Assembly (NCBI RefSeq): GCF_019469265.1
Contig: NZ_CP048268.1
Location: 417,501-481,500 of the forward strand
DNA: 64,000 bases
Direction: 5' to 3'
Source: Lactobacillus panisapium
Lineage (GTDB): Bacteria > Bacillota > Bacilli > Lactobacillales > Lactobacillaceae
In this document: piece by piece, positions 63,811 to 64,000 of the stretch
Layout of the letters: each line of letters starts with the position of its first letter
Numbering within the stretch: the stretch's first letter is position 1
The notes under the pieces: generated by a model
The model's input: the letters and a program-made list of their open reading frames with translations, nothing else
What the model was told of the DNA's origin: nothing
The model's database searches: none
Position numbers and translations under genes: made by a program

Positions 63811-64000
63811 TAAATTACGGCCGAAAGATTTTCGGCGCGCTTTTTGGCGCACGTTTTCAATGGGTGCTTCTTGGGAGTACAGTAAGCAGTTAGGCGTTGG
63901 CTATGCTTATGCAATGACACCGCTATTAGAGCGGATTTTTCAAAATAAACCGGACAAGTTGAAGGAGTCATTAAAGCGAAACACTGAGTTCTTCAATGTC
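63794..64000 (+). CDS. PTS mannose-family EIID, 5' part (cut by window end)
   Basis: The first 69 codons of an EIID gene: KLRPKDFRRAFWRTFSMGASWEYSKQLGVGYAYAMTPLLERIFQNKPDKLKESLKRNTEFFNV. This fits the EIID N-terminal domain, with SWEYSKQLGVGYAYAMTP in place of the usual SWNYERMQ-LG-Y signature. The ATG at 63794 lies within the end of the EIIC gene, with GAGAGTGAA as ribosome binding site. The gene continues beyond the window. Confidence 0.88.
   Translation, partial: MTTTSSKLRPKDFRRAFWRTFSMGASWEYSKQLGVGYAYAMTPLLERIFQNKPDKLKESLKRNTEFFNV

Overview
The window is low-GC, densely packed Firmicutes DNA and most likely comes from a Lactobacillus in the strict sense (delbrueckii/acidophilus group). 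I base this on the style of the rRNA and tRNA genes, strong AAGGAGG-type ribosome binding sites, a D-lactate dehydrogenase, a YSIRK-type secreted glycosidase, cre sites and a very large set of PTS transporters. No database search was possible, so the species is not claimed.

Layout. 1-2187: 3' part of a 23S rRNA gene, 5S rRNA and tRNA-Asn. 2358-5497: a mannose/glucose PTS operon (EIIAB, EIIC, EIID, DUF956/ManO). 5544-12226: mixed housekeeping genes (B3/B4-domain protein, amino-acid permease, acetyltransferase, galE, nitroreductase, tRNA-Thr, a small unknown protein, a TipA-like MerR regulator). 12427-24172: L-rhamnose and rhamnoside use, made of an IclR remnant, rhaB-rhaM-rhaA-rhaD, a secreted nuclease and unknown genes, then a divergent AraC regulator facing an MFS transporter and a GH78 rhamnosidase. 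24308-29066: 2-hydroxyacid dehydrogenase, two zinc-ribbon membrane proteins (one TcaA-like), a second copy of the small unknown protein and an orphan EIIA-like protein without its active-site histidine. 29334-33743: AEC carrier plus D-lactate dehydrogenase, convergent with a CitA/DcuS-type two-component system. 33961-38203: RpiR regulator, 6-phospho-beta-glucosidase and beta-glucoside EIIBCA. 38491-43035: DeoR regulator, galactose-6-phosphate isomerase (lacAB) and a galactitol/galactose-type PTS (gatABC). 43213-47958: GntR regulator, AgaS and a GalNAc/galactosamine-type mannose-family PTS. 48084-53827: an unusual GH42-like intracellular glycosidase divergent from a secreted GH31 enzyme with Fn3 and CBM32-like modules. 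54023-58876: tagatose-1,6-bisphosphate aldolase (lacD), RpiR regulator, PfkB-type sugar-phosphate kinase and fructose-family EIIBCA. 59214-64000: a LevR-type sigma-54 activator followed by a well-matched -24/-12 promoter and a four-gene mannose-family PTS whose EIID runs off the end.

How it fits together. From about 38 kb onward the genes converge on D-tagatose-6-phosphate. LacAB would feed it from galactose-6-phosphate, AgaS from galactosamine-6-phosphate, and the kinase and LacD would carry it to triose phosphates. The GH31 enzyme next to the Aga-type PTS suggests a host-glycan (alpha-GalNAc/mucin-type) scavenging route. This is the most interesting hypothesis in the window, but it is inferred from context. 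Several promoters carry clear control sites: cre boxes, three helically phased AAACA repeats at the DeoR and gatA promoters, four phased TTAC repeats before the AEC-ldh operon, a 19-bp-spacer MerR promoter, a TGGT/ACCA GntR palindrome and a sigma-54 promoter. I found no CRISPR array, insertion sequence, prophage or replication origin.
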